64,000 nt of DNA from positions 2,788,387 to 2,852,386 of the forward strand of contig NZ_CP072392.1 of assembly GCF_017742835.1 (NCBI RefSeq), written 5' to 3'. Source of the DNA: Aquabacter sp. L1I39 (GTDB lineage Bacteria; Pseudomonadota; Alphaproteobacteria; Rhizobiales; Xanthobacteraceae). This document shows, piece after piece, positions 1 through 8,843 of this stretch (positions within the stretch are counted from its first letter, which is position 1; each line of letters starts with the position of its first letter). The position numbers were made by a program, and so were the translations under genes. The notes beneath the pieces were generated by a model. That model searched no databases, was not told the DNA's origin, and saw nothing but the letters and a program-made list of their open reading frames with translations.

Positions 1-1
1 G

Positions 2-1069
2 CGCAGCCTGTTCGCGTGGCTTGCGCTGCTGCAATGGTCCGGCGGGCTCCTGACCATCGTGTGCGCCATCGCGGTGCTGGCGCCGGCCTCCATCGGCGGG
101 CTGCCCAACCGGGCCGCCCATCCGCTCGATGCGGTGCAGGCGGTGGAGACACTGGCCGCTCTGCGGGAGGTGACCCCGCTTTATGCCGGGGCCACCGGCG
201 TTGCTTTCCTGGCGATGCTGCTGGCCGGACATGGGCCCTATGTGGCCTTTTGTATTGCCAGCGCGGTCACCTCGGCCGGCGCGCACCTGCCGCCCGAGGC
301 GCGCGAGGCGATCCAGGCGGGAACGGCCACGCGGTGGATGATGATGCCGCTCCTTCTGTGGGCCGCCACTTCGGTGCGCTGGCACAAGGCGCTGGTGGGG
401 CGGCGCATCCATGCTGCGCCCGAACAATCCGAGAGCCTGCTCCTGCTGGGCTATTGGCTGGTGGCAGGCGTCTTTCTCGGCGTGATCATCTATCGGCTGC
501 CTTCGGTCATCCCGGCGGGCGAAGCGCTTAATTCCGGCCTCTTCGCCGCCGCTTCCCTGATCGCCACGAGCGGCATTCCGCCCGAGGCGGGAACGTTTGA
601 GGAGATCCCGCGCTCCCTCCAGCTCATCCTGGCGCTCGCGGGGGGCGGCGCGCTGTCCGTGGCGGCGGGTCTGAAGGTCTTCCGCATCCGGGCTCTGGTG
701 CTGCGGGCACAGGGAGACCTTTTGCGCCTGCTGTCGCCCAATCTGGTACAGCCGATGCGCACCGGGGAGGGGGGCGTTGGCTCAGCCATGCGGGGCATAT
801 GGGTGACCTTGCTGGCGGTGGTTTGCGCGCTCGCCGTGGTGCTCCTTCTCATGAGCACCTCCATGCCCTCCTTTGACGCCGCGTTGACGGGCGCAGTCGC
901 GGCTTTGACCAATACCGGGCCGATTTACGATGCCTCGGGCGCAGGCTGGCCGCCGGTGGCCACCCTGCCGCCCTGGTCCATGCTGGCGGCGGCCTTTGCC
1001 ATGATTGCCGGCCGTCTCGAAACCGTCGGTCTTTTCGTCCTTCTTCATCTCGCCGTCTGGCGCAAGTGA
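2..1069 (+). CDS. trkH: TrkH-family potassium uptake membrane subunit (5' end outside window)
   Basis: The reading frame is open from base 2, so this is the C-terminal part of a larger gene. It forms the ion-conducting membrane subunit of a Trk-type K+ uptake system. The translation is a series of hydrophobic helices with the loop ALTNTGP, which resembles the last pore-loop filter of TrkH, and it ends with GRLETVGLFVLL, the usual TrkH C-terminal signature. The stop overlaps the region just before dat. In related genomes a trkA gene lies just upstream, which cannot be checked here. The family call is firm; the N-terminus is not visible. Confidence 0.85.
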   Translation, partial: RSLFAWLALLQWSGGLLTIVCAIAVLAPASIGGLPNRAAHPLDAVQAVETLAALREVTPLYAGATGVAFLAMLLAGHGPYVAFCIASAVTSAGAHLPPEAREAIQAGTATRWMMMPLLLWAATSVRWHKALVGRRIHAAPEQSESLLLLGYWLVAGVFLGVIIYRLPSVIPAGEALNSGLFAAASLIATSGIPPEAGTFEEIPRSLQLILALAGGGALSVAAGLKVFRIRALVLRAQGDLLRLLSPNLVQPMRTGEGGVGSAMRGIWVTLLAVVCALAVVLLLMSTSMPSFDAALTGAVAALTNTGPIYDASGAGWPPVATLPPWSMLAAAFAMIAGRLETVGLFVLLHLAVWRK

Positions 1070-1080
1070 GTCTCACCCCC

Positions 1081-1941
1081 ATGTCCCGCATTGCCTATGT
1101 GAACGGCCGTTACGTGCCCCATCGCGACGCCACCATCCATGTGGAGGATCGTGGCTTCCAGTTTGCCGACGGCGTCTATGAAGTGTGCGAGGTGCGCGCC
1201 GGCCGTCTGATCGATGAGCGCCGTCACCTGGATCGGTTGGACCGCTCGCTCTCGGAACTGCGCATTGTCCCGCCCATGACGCGCGCCGCCCTGTCGGTGG
1301 TGATCCGCGAAACGGTGCGGCAGAACCGGGTGCGGGACGGCATCGTGTATCTTCAGGTCACGCGCGGCATCGCGCGGCGGGACCACGCCTTCCCTGATAA
1401 GCCCATTCCCGCTTCCCTGATCGTCACCTCCCGCTCCGCGGACCCCGTGAAGCGGGACAAGGCCGCGGATGCCGGTGTCGGCGTCATCACTGTTCCCGAC
1501 AATCGCTGGGACAGGGTGGACATCAAGACCGTCGGCCTCCTGCCCAACGTGCTCGCCAAGCAGGCGGCGAAGGAAGCCGGCGCCAAGGAAGCCTGGTTCG
1601 TGGATGCCAAGGGCGAGGTGACGGAGGGGTCCTCCACCAATGCCTGGATCGTGACCGCAGATGGTATCGTGGTCACCCGGCCAGCCGAGCATGGCATCCT
1701 GCGGGGTATCACCCGCGCGGTGATCCTGGACATCCTGGCTGCGGCCGGGCTGAAGCTGGAGGAGCGGGCCTTCACCCTGGCGGAAGCGCGGGCGGCGCGG
1801 GAGGCTTTCTTTACATCGGCGTCCAACATCGTGGTGCCGGTTGTGAAGCTCGACGGTGCCGTGGTGGGGGATGGAAAGCCGGGTCCGGTGGTGAGCCGGC
1901 TGCGCGAGGAATTCTATCGTTTTGCAGAGGCTTCCGCCTGA
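1081..1941 (+). CDS. dat: D-amino acid (D-alanine) aminotransferase
   Basis: A fold-type IV PLP transaminase of 286 residues that interconverts D-alanine and D-glutamate to feed peptidoglycan precursors in the cytoplasm. The PLP lysine is Lys149 in DIKTVGLLPN. The D-specific carboxylate-binding motif RGIARRDHAFP (the R-x-H pair of D-amino acid transaminases) is present, as is EGSSTNAW. This separates it from branched-chain aminotransferases. The ATG at 1081 gives the normal N-terminus (MSRIAYVNGRY). A GTG at 1066 would overlap trkH and add five residues; I think it is not used. It sits between trkH and hfq, as in many Rhizobiales. Confidence 0.9.
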   Translation: MSRIAYVNGRYVPHRDATIHVEDRGFQFADGVYEVCEVRAGRLIDERRHLDRLDRSLSELRIVPPMTRAALSVVIRETVRQNRVRDGIVYLQVTRGIARRDHAFPDKPIPASLIVTSRSADPVKRDKAADAGVGVITVPDNRWDRVDIKTVGLLPNVLAKQAAKEAGAKEAWFVDAKGEVTEGSSTNAWIVTADGIVVTRPAEHGILRGITRAVILDILAAAGLKLEERAFTLAEARAAREAFFTSASNIVVPVVKLDGAVVGDGKPGPVVSRLREEFYRFAEASA

Positions 1942-2088
1942 TGCGGTGCATCATGCCCATGCTGCGGGGCAAAATAATGTTGCGTGCAATTTTCCCTGTG
2001 CCATTTTAGCTTATCAATTCCCGCTCGCTCCGAAGCCGGCACCGGCCTTGGGGGAGGGTGGGGCAACGCCGAAGAAACGGACACGAAA

Positions 2089-2340
2089 ATGGCGGCGGAA
2101 CGCACACAAAATCTGCAGGACACGTTTCTCAATCATGTCCGCAAGAACAAGACTCCCCTCACCATCTTCCTGGTGAACGGCGTCAAGCTGCAAGGTGTCG
2201 TCACCTGGTTTGACAATTTCTGCGTGTTGCTGCGGCGCGATGGCCACTCGCAGCTTGTTTACAAGCACGCCATCTCCACCATCATGCCGGGACACCCGGT
2301 TCAGTTGTTCGATCCCACGGACGACACGGAGAAGGCGTAA
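2089..2340 (+). CDS. hfq: RNA chaperone Hfq
   Basis: An Sm-like RNA chaperone of 83 residues that forms hexamers and supports pairing of small RNAs with mRNAs. The Sm1 part ([20 protein letters not shown], then [15 protein letters not shown]) and the Sm2 part ([10 protein letters not shown]) are intact. The open frame reaches back to 1984, but the ATG at 2089 gives the canonical start [11 protein letters not shown], and the upstream residues have no Hfq-like character. hflX follows six bases after the stop, the usual hfq-hflX pair. The 147 bases before the gene probably hold its promoter. Confidence 0.97.
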   Translation: MAAERTQNLQDTFLNHVRKNKTPLTIFLVNGVKLQGVVTWFDNFCVLLRRDGHSQLVYKHAISTIMPGHPVQLFDPTDDTEKA

Positions 2341-2346
2341 CACGCA

Positions 2347-3723
2347 TTGGAATTTGGAACCGCTAAGGGCGCTCCGGGCGTCGGCGGAAAGGGTGTTGAT
2401 CGACAGGCGCCGCCCACGCGCTGCGCCGTCGTCACACCCTATTTCAGCAAGCGAGCGCCGCGCGGCACGGCCGAGCGGCGCACTCCGGAAGCGCGTCTCG
2501 AAGAGGCCGTTGGCCTCGCCCTCGCCATCGATCTTGAGGTGGTCTATCGGGGCCTCGTGCCGCTGGCCGAGGTGAAGCCCGCCACCTATCTGGGTTCGGG
2601 TAAGGTGGAGGAGATCGCCGGCATCGTCGCGGCCGAGGACATCGGCCTCGTCTTCTTCGATGCGGCGCTGTCCCCGGTGCAGCAGCGCAACCTGGAAAAG
2701 GCATGGTCCACCAAGGTGGTGGATCGCACCGCCCTGATTCTGGAAATCTTCGGCCGCCGGGCGCGCACCAAGGAAGGCGCGCTGCAGGTGGAACTGGCGC
2801 ACCTGAACTATCAGCGCTCGCGCCTCGTGCGCTCCTGGACCCATCTGGAGCGCCAGCGCGGCGGCTTCGGCTTCCTCGGCGGTCCCGGCGAGACCCAGAT
2901 CGAGGCCGACCGCCGCCAGATCGGCGAGCGCATCATCCGCATCGAGAAGGACCTGGAGCAGGTGAAGCGCACCCGCGCCCTGCACCGCACAAGCCGCAAG
3001 CGCGTGCCCTACCCGGTGGTGGCCCTGGTGGGCTACACCAATGCGGGCAAGTCCACGCTCTTCAATCGCCTCACCAAGGCTGAGGTGATGGCGCAGGACC
3101 TCCTGTTCGCCACCCTCGATCCGACCTTGCGCGCGGTCGACCTGCCGCACGGCACCCGCATCATCCTGTCCGATACGGTGGGCTTCATTTCCGAGCTGCC
3201 CACCCAGCTCGTCGCGGCCTTCCGCGCCACGCTGGAAGAGGTGATCGAGGCCGACGTGGTGCTCCATGTGCGCGACATCTCCCATCCCGACACCGACGCC
3301 CAGGCCGAGGATGTGAAGGATGTGCTTTCCGATCTCGGCATCGACGCGGAGAGCGGCGGACGGGTGATCGAGGTGTGGAACAAGATCGACGCCTTGCCGG
3401 ATGAGGAGCGCGAGCGGATCTTCAACGTCGCGGTCCGCGCCGAGGAAGGCCACCGGCCGGTGCTCGTTTCCGCCCTCACGGGCGAGGGAACCGGGCCGCT
3501 TCTGGACCTAGTGGAAGGCCATATCACCGCCGGCCGCGTGACCCTGGATGTCACGCTGGCGCCGGAGGATGGCGAAGGCCTCGGCTGGCTCTATCGCCAT
3601 GGCGAAGTGCTGGAGCGCCATACGGAGCCCGATGGCGTCATGCGCGTGGCACTGCGCATTCTGCCCGAGCGGGCGCCTCTGGTGACGCGTCGCTTCGGCC
3701 CTGATCGGGTGCACGAGGCCTGA
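2347..3723 (+). CDS. hflX: GTPase HflX
   Basis: A ribosome-associated GTPase of 458 residues that splits or rescues 50S subunits under stress. An N-terminal HflX domain with a glycine-rich, coiled segment (about residues 150-215) precedes the G domain. The G domain has G1 GYTNAGKST near residue 228, G3 DTVGFI, G4 NKID and G5 SALTGEG. The only start after the hfq stop is TTG at 2347, with a GGAGAAGG ribosome site about 11 bases upstream inside the end of hfq, which suggests translational coupling. The length is normal for alphaproteobacteria. Confidence 0.95.
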   Translation: MEFGTAKGAPGVGGKGVDRQAPPTRCAVVTPYFSKRAPRGTAERRTPEARLEEAVGLALAIDLEVVYRGLVPLAEVKPATYLGSGKVEEIAGIVAAEDIGLVFFDAALSPVQQRNLEKAWSTKVVDRTALILEIFGRRARTKEGALQVELAHLNYQRSRLVRSWTHLERQRGGFGFLGGPGETQIEADRRQIGERIIRIEKDLEQVKRTRALHRTSRKRVPYPVVALVGYTNAGKSTLFNRLTKAEVMAQDLLFATLDPTLRAVDLPHGTRIILSDTVGFISELPTQLVAAFRATLEEVIEADVVLHVRDISHPDTDAQAEDVKDVLSDLGIDAESGGRVIEVWNKIDALPDEERERIFNVAVRAEEGHRPVLVSALTGEGTGPLLDLVEGHITAGRVTLDVTLAPEDGEGLGWLYRHGEVLERHTEPDGVMRVALRILPERAPLVTRRFGPDRVHEA

Positions 3724-3746
3724 GGGCGGGGGTCTCCCCGCCCCTT
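3724..3746. terminator. Hairpin between convergent hflX and YciI-like gene
   Basis: A perfect 8-bp stem (GGGCGGGG, loop GTCT, CCCCGCCC) starts directly at the hflX stop and lies 16 bases from the end of the convergent gene. There is only a short T stretch, so termination efficiency is uncertain. Confidence 0.5.
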
Positions 3747-3759
3747 GACGTGGCGCGGT

Positions 3760-4182
3760 TCAGGCGCCGCCCAGCTTTTCCCGCAACCGCGCATCGCTGG
3801 CCGCTACTTCAGGCGTGGCCACTTCGGCGAAGTCGTCCATCTCGTAAAGCGGGCGGATCTCGATCTCGCTCGGGCCCGGCATGGGGTTGGGGCAGCGCTT
3901 TACCCAGGCAATGGCCTCGTCCATGTCCCGCACTTGCCACAGCCAATAGCCGGCGATCAGCTCCTTGGTCTCCGCGAAGGGGCCGTCCATCACCAGGCGG
4001 TTCGCCCCGTCAAAGGCGACACGCTTGCCGGCGGAGGAGGGCTTAAGGCCGTCGCCCGCCAGCATCAGGCCGGCTTTCACCAGTTCCTCGTTGAAGGCCA
4101 TCATGGCTTCCAGCAGTTCGGGCGCGGGCAGGATGCCGGCTTCGCTGTCCGCCGTCGCCTTCACGATCACCATCACGCGCAT
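3760..4182 (-). CDS. YCII/DGPF-domain protein
   Basis: A 140-residue member of the YCII-related (DGPF) family, small dimeric alpha/beta proteins of mostly unknown function, often found beside ECF sigma factors or regulators. Visible family marks are MRVMVIVKAT at the start, DGPFAETKELIAGYW in the middle and a C-terminal extension of about 40 residues. The ATG at 4182 is chosen because the strand beginning MRVMVIV is the normal N-terminus; the frame itself opens earlier at 4257. No partner regulator is adjacent. Confidence 0.8.
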   Translation of the reverse strand: MRVMVIVKATADSEAGILPAPELLEAMMAFNEELVKAGLMLAGDGLKPSSAGKRVAFDGANRLVMDGPFAETKELIAGYWLWQVRDMDEAIAWVKRCPNPMPGPSEIEIRPLYEMDDFAEVATPEVAASDARLREKLGGA

Positions 4183-4284
4183 CGCATCGTCTCCTCTTGG
4201 GGGCCGGCCTTGAACGGCCATGTCCCAAGAACGCGGCTGACGCGGTTGCGCCGACATCCGGCCCGCACTTTTTGCCTGGAGCGT

Positions 4285-5112
4285 TCAGGGCCGCTCCAAG
4301 CCCTTCGCCTCCACCCACAGGGCTTCCATCTCTTCGAGGCTCGCCTCCTGCGGATGGCGGCCCTGGGCGGTGAGGCTGTCCTCCACATGGCCGAAGCGGC
4401 GGGTAAACTTCTCATTGGTGGCCCGCAAGGCGGCCTCCGGGTCCACCCCGGCGTGGCGGGCAAGGTTCACCACAGCGAAGAGCAGGTCCCCCACCTCCCC
4501 TTGAAGGCCCTGATGGTCCTCGGCGTCGAGGGCTTCCTCCACCTCGTCTGTCTCTTCGCGGATCTTGGCCAGCACCTGGCGGGCATCGTTCCAGTCGAAG
4601 CCCACCTTGCCCGCTTTCTCCTGGAGCTTCAGTGCGCGGGTGAGGGCCGTCATGCCCACCGGGATGCCGTCGAGGATGCGGGCCGGCGGCTCGGCAGGGA
4701 GGCCGGCTGCGATGCGGCGCTGAGCCCTCTCAGCCTTCTCCTGCGCCTTGATCTGCCCCCACATGACCTTCACCGTCTCGGGCGGCAGATCGCGAGCCTC
4801 GCCGAAGACATGGGGGTGGCGGCGGATGAGCTTGGTTGTGATGGCCTCCACCACGTCACCGAAGTCGAAGCTGCCTTCCTCCTGGCCGAGCTGGGCGTGG
4901 AACACCACCTGGAGCAGAAGGTCGCCCAGTTCGTCCGCCAGATCCGCCTTGTCGCCGCGCGCAATGGCGTCGGCCACCTCATAGGCTTCCTCGATGGTGT
5001 AGGGGGCGATGGTGGAGAAGTCCTGTTCCAGGTCCCACGGGCAGCCCGTGACCGGCGTGCGCAGCCGCGCCATGATCTCGATGAGGCGGCTGATGTCGCG
5101 GGACGGCTGCAT
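4285..5112 (-). CDS. mazG: Nucleoside triphosphate pyrophosphohydrolase MazG
   Basis: Hydrolyses non-canonical or excess (d)NTPs to monophosphate and pyrophosphate. The 275 residues hold two MazG repeats. The first has EEAYEVADAI and DELGDLLLQVVFHAQ; the second has REETDEVEEALD and EVGDLLFAVVNLARH. These are the E-x2-E / E-x2-D metal sites. The starting block RLRTPVTGCPWDLEQDF is canonical. The ATG at 5112 matches family length; an upstream open stretch to 5247 is not family-like. It follows hflX in the order typical for this group of bacteria. Confidence 0.93.
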   Translation of the reverse strand: MQPSRDISRLIEIMARLRTPVTGCPWDLEQDFSTIAPYTIEEAYEVADAIARGDKADLADELGDLLLQVVFHAQLGQEEGSFDFGDVVEAITTKLIRRHPHVFGEARDLPPETVKVMWGQIKAQEKAERAQRRIAAGLPAEPPARILDGIPVGMTALTRALKLQEKAGKVGFDWNDARQVLAKIREETDEVEEALDAEDHQGLQGEVGDLLFAVVNLARHAGVDPEAALRATNEKFTRRFGHVEDSLTAQGRHPQEASLEEMEALWVEAKGLERP

Positions 5113-5197
5113 GGCAAGCTCCGGTGTTTTGCCGCGGCCACGGGCCTCGGCAGGCGTGCGCTGTGGTTTATGATGCGCCCGGCACGGAGGACAAGGC

Positions 5198-5689
5198 ATG
5201 AGTGGCGTTGGAACGGAAACGGCGGCGGATGTTCTGGAAGTGGGCATGCGCGCCGGCGAGGTGAAGGTGGCGCTACCGCAGGCCTTCGATGCCGGCGTCT
5301 ATTTCATCGGCCGCATCCGCACGCCCTGGACGCGCCGCTCCGACTGCCCCCGGCGGGGCGATCCGGTGGCGGGACCGGTCTGCCGACTGGAGATCGACCT
5401 GCGCTGGGCGCAGGCGCTGGAAGGCCTCGTCGACACGCCGCGCCTTCAGGTGCTCTATTGGATGCACGAGGCGCGCCGCGACTTGGTGCTCCAGAGCCCC
5501 GGCCATAGGGGCAAGCTGGCCGGCACGTTTTCCCTGCGCTCTCCCGTCCGCCCCAATCCCATCGCCTCGTCCGTGGTGGAACGTGTGGGCGTGGAGGGCA
5601 CACATGTGCTGGTGCGTGGCCTCGACTGCCTCGACGGCACGCCACTCCTTGACCTGAAGCCGGACGTCTGCGCCCACGCGTCCGCCTGA
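5198..5689 (+). CDS. trmO: tRNA m6t6A37 methyltransferase (TsaA/TrmO family)
   Basis: TsaA/YaeB/TrmO-type proteins use S-adenosylmethionine to methylate t6A37 of threonine tRNA. The 163 residues form the small beta-barrel domain, with GRIRTPW near residue 38, SPVRPNPI at 115-122 and LDGTPLLDLKP at 145-155, all signature blocks of the family. A GGAGG ribosome site lies eight bases before the ATG. It is divergent from mazG. Whether it acts on the same tRNA as in E. coli is inferred from the family. Confidence 0.87.
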   Translation: MSGVGTETAADVLEVGMRAGEVKVALPQAFDAGVYFIGRIRTPWTRRSDCPRRGDPVAGPVCRLEIDLRWAQALEGLVDTPRLQVLYWMHEARRDLVLQSPGHRGKLAGTFSLRSPVRPNPIASSVVERVGVEGTHVLVRGLDCLDGTPLLDLKPDVCAHASA

Positions 5690-5770
5690 GGCGTGGTGGG
5701 TGGACGGTTTGTCAGCGCGGCTGCTCTCCCTTAAGGGGGAGGCGGCGCGCGAAGGGAGCATCCGGTCCAA

Positions 5771-6361
5771 ATGAGCAAGGTCGACGAGGACGATGCCGGC
5801 GCGCTGACTTATGCCTTTCGCAGCCGGATGATCGGGCCGGGCTCGCGTTTCCGGCTGCGGGACGGGGTGTTGGAATGGGATGTGGGCGCGCGCTCCGGCA
5901 GGCTTGCCCTCGCCGACGTGACCAGGGTCCGCCTCCTCTACAGTCCCGGCCAGCTTGCCTCGCCCATGTATGAGATGCGCCTCACCGCCCGGTCCGGTGA
6001 AACCTTGCGCATCGGGTCCCTCAGCCGCACTGCGGTCGCGCAGGTGCAGGATCACCGGGCGCAATATCTCCCATTCATCCAGGCCCTTCACGCGGGGCTC
6101 GCGCCCCATGCGGCCGGCATCACGTTCTCGGGCGGCCTGCCGGCCTGGCGCTGGTGGCTGATGGCGGCGCTGGGCACCTTCACCTTTGCCGGCCTCCTGG
6201 CCGTTCTGGCCACGGTGGTGCTGGCCGGCCAATGGCCGGTGGCGGCGGTGGTGGTGATCCTGTCCTTCCTGATGGGCTGGCCGGTGGCGGAGATGCTGTG
6301 GCGGAACCAGCCCGTGACCTATGCCCCTTCCGCCTTGCCGAGCCGCTTGGTGCCGGCCTGA
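5771..6361 (+). CDS. Membrane-anchored protein of unknown function
   Basis: A 196-residue protein I cannot assign to a named family. Residues about 15-115 look like a cytoplasmic beta-rich, PH-like domain with alternating strands (for example RFRLRDGVLEW and YEMRLTARSGETLRIG). Two hydrophobic helices follow, at about 126-150 and 155-175, and then a short tail. The last 43 bases overlap the 3' end of the convergent ycjF-like gene. GGGAG lies about ten bases before the ATG. Coding is supported by reading-frame quality and membrane pattern. Confidence 0.65.
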   Translation: MSKVDEDDAGALTYAFRSRMIGPGSRFRLRDGVLEWDVGARSGRLALADVTRVRLLYSPGQLASPMYEMRLTARSGETLRIGSLSRTAVAQVQDHRAQYLPFIQALHAGLAPHAAGITFSGGLPAWRWWLMAALGTFTFAGLLAVLATVVLAGQWPVAAVVVILSFLMGWPVAEMLWRNQPVTYAPSALPSRLVPA

Positions 6362-7359
6362 GCCTGTTCCTCCTCGGCCTTGCGCAGGAGCCCCGCCGCC
6401 ACATCCGCCAGGCGCGGGGCGGGCAGGGCGGTGAAGGGCAGGGGACGGGTCACCGCAATGGCCGCAAGGCCGAGGCGGGCGGTGAGAAGGCCGTTCACCA
6501 CGCCCTCGCCGAGGCGGGCAGAGAGGCGCGCGGCAAGCCCGTGGCCCACCACTTGCTGCACGAGGCTGTCGCCGGCCGCCATGCCTCCCGTGACCGCCAG
6601 ATGGCTCACCACGTGGCGGATGAGACGCAACATGCCGAGCGTCCCCGGTCGCCCGCCATAGAGCTGGGACAGGCGGCGCACGAGGCCAAGCGCCGTATAG
6701 AGCACGAAGAGGAGATCCACCGCCGCGCGCGGCGAGACGGCTGTGACCACCGATACGCGTTTCGCCGCATCCGACACCATCTGCTTCGCCTGGCTGTCCA
6801 GCGGCGCCATCAGGGTGCGCTCGGTGAGGCGCACCAGGTCCGCCCCATCAATGATGGCGCCCAGATGGGAGGACAGTTCTGCGCGGGAGCGGGCGAGCGC
6901 CGGCATGTCGGCGGACAAGGCCAGGAGGTCGCGTGTGACGCCCTCCGCGGCCTTGCGGTCATCGGCAGCGACTGCGTCGGCGGCCGCCGACCTGAGGCGG
7001 TCGAGGCTGGACAGGCGCATCAGGGCCGCGCCCTCGCGGGCAAGAATGGCGATGAGCGCGAAGGCAAGCAGTGCGGCAAAGCCGAGGCCCGTATAGCCCA
7101 GCCACTCCGAATGGGAGAACAGGTCCTCCACCAGCCGGGTGACGGCCAATCCCGCTCCGAGGCTGACAAGACCACCCAGCGCTGTCCAGAACAGGCCGCC
7201 GAGGCTGATGCCGCGTGAACGGGCCGGTGGAACGGGCACCAGCGCCGCATCGGCCACTTCCGGCTCCGGGGCAAGGGTGATGCCCGCTTCGTCCAGGCGG
7301 AACACCTGCGGCTTCAGGCCTGGCCGCCCCCGCCCACTTTCGTCACCTTCCGCCATCAT
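6319..7359 (-). CDS. YcjF/TIGR01620-family membrane protein (DUF697)
   Basis: A 346-residue inner-membrane protein. Two hydrophobic segments lie near residues 60-120 (GLFWTALGGLVSLGAGLAV and LGFAALLAFALIAILA). The C-terminal half carries the DUF697 pattern with VSVVTAVSPRAAVDLLFVLY. It starts 22 bases after the ycjX-like gene on the same strand. YcjX and YcjF homologues are paired in many proteobacteria and belong to stress or envelope regulons; the molecular function is unknown. Two ATGs at 7359 and 7356 are equally possible starts. Confidence 0.82.
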   Translation of the reverse strand: MMAEGDESGRGRPGLKPQVFRLDEAGITLAPEPEVADAALVPVPPARSRGISLGGLFWTALGGLVSLGAGLAVTRLVEDLFSHSEWLGYTGLGFAALLAFALIAILAREGAALMRLSSLDRLRSAAADAVAADDRKAAEGVTRDLLALSADMPALARSRAELSSHLGAIIDGADLVRLTERTLMAPLDSQAKQMVSDAAKRVSVVTAVSPRAAVDLLFVLYTALGLVRRLSQLYGGRPGTLGMLRLIRHVVSHLAVTGGMAAGDSLVQQVVGHGLAARLSARLGEGVVNGLLTARLGLAAIAVTRPLPFTALPAPRLADVAAGLLRKAEEEQAQAGTKRLGKAEGA

Positions 7360-7381
7360 CACCTCTGTGTCGGCGCCACGG

Positions 7382-8839
7382 TCAGGCGAGCCGGTCGCCC
7401 AGCAGAAATTGGAGCGCCCTGTCCAGCCGGATATGGGGAAGGGGCGTGGCCATCCCAAGGCCGGGCGGGGGGCGGAACTTCAGGAAGCGGAAGTCCGCGT
7501 CCCCATGGTCGCCGCTGGAAAGGCCCCGAAAGGCGTCGGCGCGCCCGGAAAAGAGCGCGTCCGGCGCCTCCGGCAATTCGCCGGGAAAGAGCGCCACGTC
7601 CTCGGTGCCGTCGAACACCTGCCCGCCCGCCGATTGCCCGGCTTCCGGCGTGCCGATGATGGCGGGGATCTGCCGCCCGCCGCGCGAAACCTGCGCCTCC
7701 CGCGTGGCCCGAATGGCGGCGAGCGCCACCACGTCGAGGGCGGCACCGCTGTCCCTGGCTCGTTCGCCGGCGCGCTCCACCAGCCGCCGCAAGATGGCTT
7801 CGAGCCGGTCATGGCTGGTCTGGTGGAGATGGTCCGCCTTGGTGGCGGCGAACAGCACCTTGTCGATGCGCGGGCGGAAGAGCGCCGAGACCAGGCTGTT
7901 GCGGCCCACACGGAAGGCCGTGAGGATGGAATCGAGCGCCCGTTCCAGGTCGGCCAAGGCGGCAGGGCCGGCATTCAGGGCGGCCAGCAGGTCCACCAGC
8001 ACGATCTGGGCGTCGAGGCGCGCGAAGTGGTCGCGAAAGAAGGGGCGCACCACGGCGTTCTTATAGGCCTCGTAGCGGCGGGCCATCATGGCGGCCAGCG
8101 AGCCGGAGGGCAGGCTCGCATCCGCCGGGATGTCGAGGGGGGCGAAGGTGAGTGCGGGGGAGCCGTCCAGGTCACCCGGCATCAGGAAGCGGCCCGGCGG
8201 CAGGAGGCTCATGGCCACCCGCTCACTGCGGCACGCGGACAAATAGGTGGTGAAGCGGGAGGCCAGTTCCCGCGCTTTGGCCTCGTCTGCTGGCAAATAC
8301 GGATTGGTGGCGGCGAGCGCTGCCAACATCTCCTGCGCCAGGGCCTGCCGGGCGGGGGCACGGGCGAGCGCCAGGCTCTCCCGGCAGAATTCGCCAAAGC
8401 TCTTGTCCAGCAAGGGCAGGTCGAGGAGCCACTCGCCGGGATAGTCGACGAGGTCGAGCGTCAGGGTGCGCAGGCCACCGCGCTTGGGGGCGTAGCGGAT
8501 GGACAGGCGGGATTCGCTGATGCGGGTGGTGGAGGACGGCCAGTCCCGCGCCGCCAGGCGTCCCATATGATCCTCGAAGGGAAAGCGCGGCACCGCATCG
8601 TCCGGCTGGGGCTCCAGCCGCGCCGAGGCGATGCGGCCGGACGCCATGGCCTCGAACACCGGCAGTCGCCCGCCTTGCACCAGCGCCTGGATGAGGGCGG
8701 TGGTGAAGATGGTCTTACCGGAGCGGGCGAGGCCGGTGACGCCGAGCCGCAAGGTGGGGCGGGCGAGATCCTCGACCCGGTCGACCAAGGCGCGCAGGCC
8801 GATGCGTGCCTCTTCCAGGATAGGCAGGGACGGTGCCAA
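7382..8839 (-). CDS. YcjX-like P-loop GTPase/ATPase
   Basis: A 485-residue YcjX-family nucleotide-binding protein. It has a P-loop GLARSGKT at residues 36-43 and the Walker-B-like segment DLVDYPGEWLLDLP, both characteristic of the family. A further conserved block is TKADHLHQTSHDRLEA, where TKAD acts as the base-recognition motif. The only reasonable start is TTG at 8839, five bases after the sixA stop, so translation is probably coupled. The ycjF-like partner follows. The exact cellular role is not established. Confidence 0.85.
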   Translation of the reverse strand: MAPSLPILEEARIGLRALVDRVEDLARPTLRLGVTGLARSGKTIFTTALIQALVQGGRLPVFEAMASGRIASARLEPQPDDAVPRFPFEDHMGRLAARDWPSSTTRISESRLSIRYAPKRGGLRTLTLDLVDYPGEWLLDLPLLDKSFGEFCRESLALARAPARQALAQEMLAALAATNPYLPADEAKARELASRFTTYLSACRSERVAMSLLPPGRFLMPGDLDGSPALTFAPLDIPADASLPSGSLAAMMARRYEAYKNAVVRPFFRDHFARLDAQIVLVDLLAALNAGPAALADLERALDSILTAFRVGRNSLVSALFRPRIDKVLFAATKADHLHQTSHDRLEAILRRLVERAGERARDSGAALDVVALAAIRATREAQVSRGGRQIPAIIGTPEAGQSAGGQVFDGTEDVALFPGELPEAPDALFSGRADAFRGLSSGDHGDADFRFLKFRPPPGLGMATPLPHIRLDRALQFLLGDRLA

Positions 8840-8843
8840 GGCG

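Noticed and set aside
2014..3453. A 479-codon minus-strand open frame
   Set aside because: It lies antisense to hfq and hflX; composition is His/Gly/Arg-rich, as expected from a shadow frame.
3745..5508. A 587-codon plus-strand open frame
   Set aside because: It is antisense to mazG and the YciI-like gene, both of which have clear family motifs. The frame is open because of high GC and codon bias.
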